This document shows, piece after piece, positions 62,776-64,000 of a DNA stretch of 64,000 nt. The stretch is from Halothermothrix sp. (lineage in GTDB: Bacteria > Bacillota > Halanaerobiia > DY22613): positions 310,001 through 374,000 of the forward strand of contig JAENYK010000003.1 of assembly GCA_016841825.1 (NCBI GenBank), in the 5' to 3' direction. The notes under the pieces are model-generated. The model was given only the letters and a program-made list of their open reading frames with translations. It made no database searches and was not told the DNA's origin. The number at the start of each line of letters is the position of its first letter. Position 1 is the stretch's first letter. A program made the position numbers and the translations under genes.

Positions 62776-64000
62776 TCATCTGTCAATCGTTTTATTGAAA
62801 ACACGAACTTTTTTATTATAATCAGTCGCTTCATCATTGAATTTATCGACCTCATATCCAGCATCGTAAATTTCCCAAATTTTTAATCCACCGAGTAAGA
62901 CCCATGGCAAGACCTGAATTATTCCATCTTCAGGGTTAATTAAAGCTAGTGCCAATAGAACTCCTTCACCAGCCAGAAAACCAAAACCTTTAGGCCACCA
63001 ATTTTCAGCATAAATATGCCCTGCTGAAGGAATCACCGCTGCCCACAACATCGCCTCACCTTCGGATTTCATGTCTAAAATCTCTTTTCGAATCCTATCT
63101 GGCTCTAAGTAATTCAAAGTCCAATAAATTTCTGTATTCCATAGATCATCATTAGTTTCCAGATAATCAACGACTCGCTTCCCGACAAAATCTCTAATCA
63201 TTGGGTTAGCTCCTAAATCTAAGAGAAGGTTAATCACATCCGCATTCTTAGTATTCTCAACCGTATACATTAGTGCTGTTTTCCCGGTTACAGGGTGTTG
63301 CTCATTAACACGTGCACCTTTTTCGATCAACCCCTGAAAAATCATTGAGTTATTAGAATATTTACCGGCGATCATTAAGGGTGTTAAGCCAAGAATATCT
63401 GCTTGGTTAGGATCAACCCCATAATCTAATAACTCCAGAACCGTTTTCTCTTTATCAGCTTTTACCCCATAGCTAAGAGCAGTCATCCCTATATTATCAG
63501 CAGCGTCTAACTCAGCACCTAATTCTACAAGATACCTAATTATCATTAAATCATCTAAATTATTTACTGCATAGATTAATGGAGTCATCCCTTTTTTATC
63601 TGTTTGATTCACTTTCGCACCATTGTGTATAAGAATTGTTACCTCATCAAGTTCAGCTTGATTATCCAATGCTACCATTAAGACTGATTGACCATCACTG
63701 TTTGCAATATCCACACCAGCACCTGCTCTAATTAGTTTCTTCATTAATTTCAGGTCAGGTTTCTCTACTGAATACATCAAAGCAGTCCAACCATTGTCAT
63801 CTCTAATATCCACGTCGGCTCCTGCCCTCAGTAAGATTTCTACTACCTCCATGTTCCGATAATTCGTCATCATTTCCAACATCAGTGGAGTGATACCCTT
63901 CTTATTTCGAATATTAACATTAGAACCCGCATTAACCAGGGATTTGATTAAATTTGGACGAAATCCGTTCTGGATCGCAATCATTAATACAGTCTCACCA
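62776..64000 (-). CDS. Ankyrin-repeat protein with C-terminal membrane segments (5' end outside window)
   Basis: At least 408 residues, open through the window edge; the first visible residues GETVLMIAIQNG are inside a repeat, so the start is missing. At least seven ankyrin repeats of ~33 residues follow (GITPLMLEMMTNYRNMEVVE, GWTALMYSVEKPDLKLMKKL, GMTPLIYAVNNLDDLMIIRY and so on). The last ~100 residues contain two hydrophobic segments (GFGFLAGEGVLLALALI; VLPWVLLGGLKIWEIYDAGY), unusual for ankyrin proteins and suggesting membrane attachment. Role unknown, probably protein-protein scaffolding. Confidence 0.85.
   Translation of the reverse strand, partial: GETVLMIAIQNGFRPNLIKSLVNAGSNVNIRNKKGITPLMLEMMTNYRNMEVVEILLRAGADVDIRDDNGWTALMYSVEKPDLKLMKKLIRAGAGVDIANSDGQSVLMVALDNQAELDEVTILIHNGAKVNQTDKKGMTPLIYAVNNLDDLMIIRYLVELGAELDAADNIGMTALSYGVKADKEKTVLELLDYGVDPNQADILGLTPLMIAGKYSNNSMIFQGLIEKGARVNEQHPVTGKTALMYTVENTKNADVINLLLDLGANPMIRDFVGKRVVDYLETNDDLWNTEIYWTLNYLEPDRIRKEILDMKSEGEAMLWAAVIPSAGHIYAENWWPKGFGFLAGEGVLLALALINPEDGIIQVLPWVLLGGLKIWEIYDAGYEVDKFNDEATDYNKKVRVFNKTIDR

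Noticed and set aside
1-64000. CRISPR arrays, tRNA or rRNA genes, prophage modules
   Set aside because: No regularly spaced repeats, no cloverleaf with TTCGA-type T-loop outside coding regions, and no phage structural genes were seen. The Cas4-like cysteine pattern at 37849-38649 belongs to a recombination nuclease context.

Overview
The window looks like a chromosomal segment of a strictly anaerobic, low-GC Gram-positive bacterium (Bacillota, plausibly Halanaerobiales-like). The reasons are the low GC content, strong AGGAGG-type ribosome binding sites, a maf-radC-mreBCD cluster, a complete Rnf ferredoxin:NAD+ oxidoreductase operon, a valine T-box, MetP/MetS-type symporter genes and an orange-protein-like Fe-S ATPase cluster. 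The species is inference from gene content; no rRNA or tRNA gene was seen. Nearly every gene is on the minus strand. The exceptions are an insertion-sequence transposase (18170-19609) and a small zinc-ribbon gene (47458-47667).

Layout from low to high coordinate (minus-strand operons therefore read right to left). 1-3412: cell-shape genes mreD (partial), mreC, mreB, then radC and maf. 3663-5765: a divergent class-III aminotransferase and a MenG/UbiE methyltransferase. 6032-11082: rnfCDGEAB, preceded by a 426-base control region with a promoter and a Rex-like operator. 11509-14807: Mrp, two MinD/ferredoxin ATPases, a NifX-like protein and a DUF5320 protein behind a near-ideal promoter flanked by inverted CATATGCCC motifs. 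15204-17992: a DUF134 regulator and a four-gene DRTGG/CBS/HATPase module of the kind usually found beside [FeFe]-hydrogenase genes, here without a hydrogenase. 18018-19880: an apparently intact insertion sequence with a target duplication; it separates that module's ribosome binding site from its likely promoter.

20054-25986: SPOR protein, FolC, YtcJ-like amidohydrolase, UbiX, UbiA-family prenyltransferase and a lipoprotein. 26200-33846: TldE/TldD, RidA, a penicillin-binding protein and a SpoIID-like protein. 34060-42863: a small unknown protein, a membrane GAF-like protein, then a recombination operon (AddB-like ATPase, UvrD-like helicase, RecB-family nuclease, RecJ) that looks like an AddAB machine split into three polypeptides. 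43074-47164: a copper-amine-oxidase-N-like protein, M29 aminopeptidase, acetamidase-family protein and an EF-hand-rich protein. 47944-51516: valS and an acetyltransferase under a T-box. 51656-53254: symporter plus a 33-residue small subunit. 53531-56665: a 1044-residue MalT/BTAD-type regulator. 56828-62389: phosphatase, MrfB/MrfA-type repair pair, LysR regulator. 62776-64000: an ankyrin-repeat protein cut by the window edge.

The least expected observations are: (i) a dispersed intergenic repeat of about 90-130 bases, present three times and with hints of conserved RNA structure, one copy of which supplies the end of a coding sequence; (ii) the insertion sequence inside the leader of the hydrogenase-type regulatory operon; (iii) the promoter/operator architecture of the orange-protein-like cluster; (iv) a Rex-like operator upstream of rnf; (v) an aminotransferase-like protein that has lost several cofactor-binding signatures; and (vi) a large imperfect palindrome downstream of the ankyrin gene.
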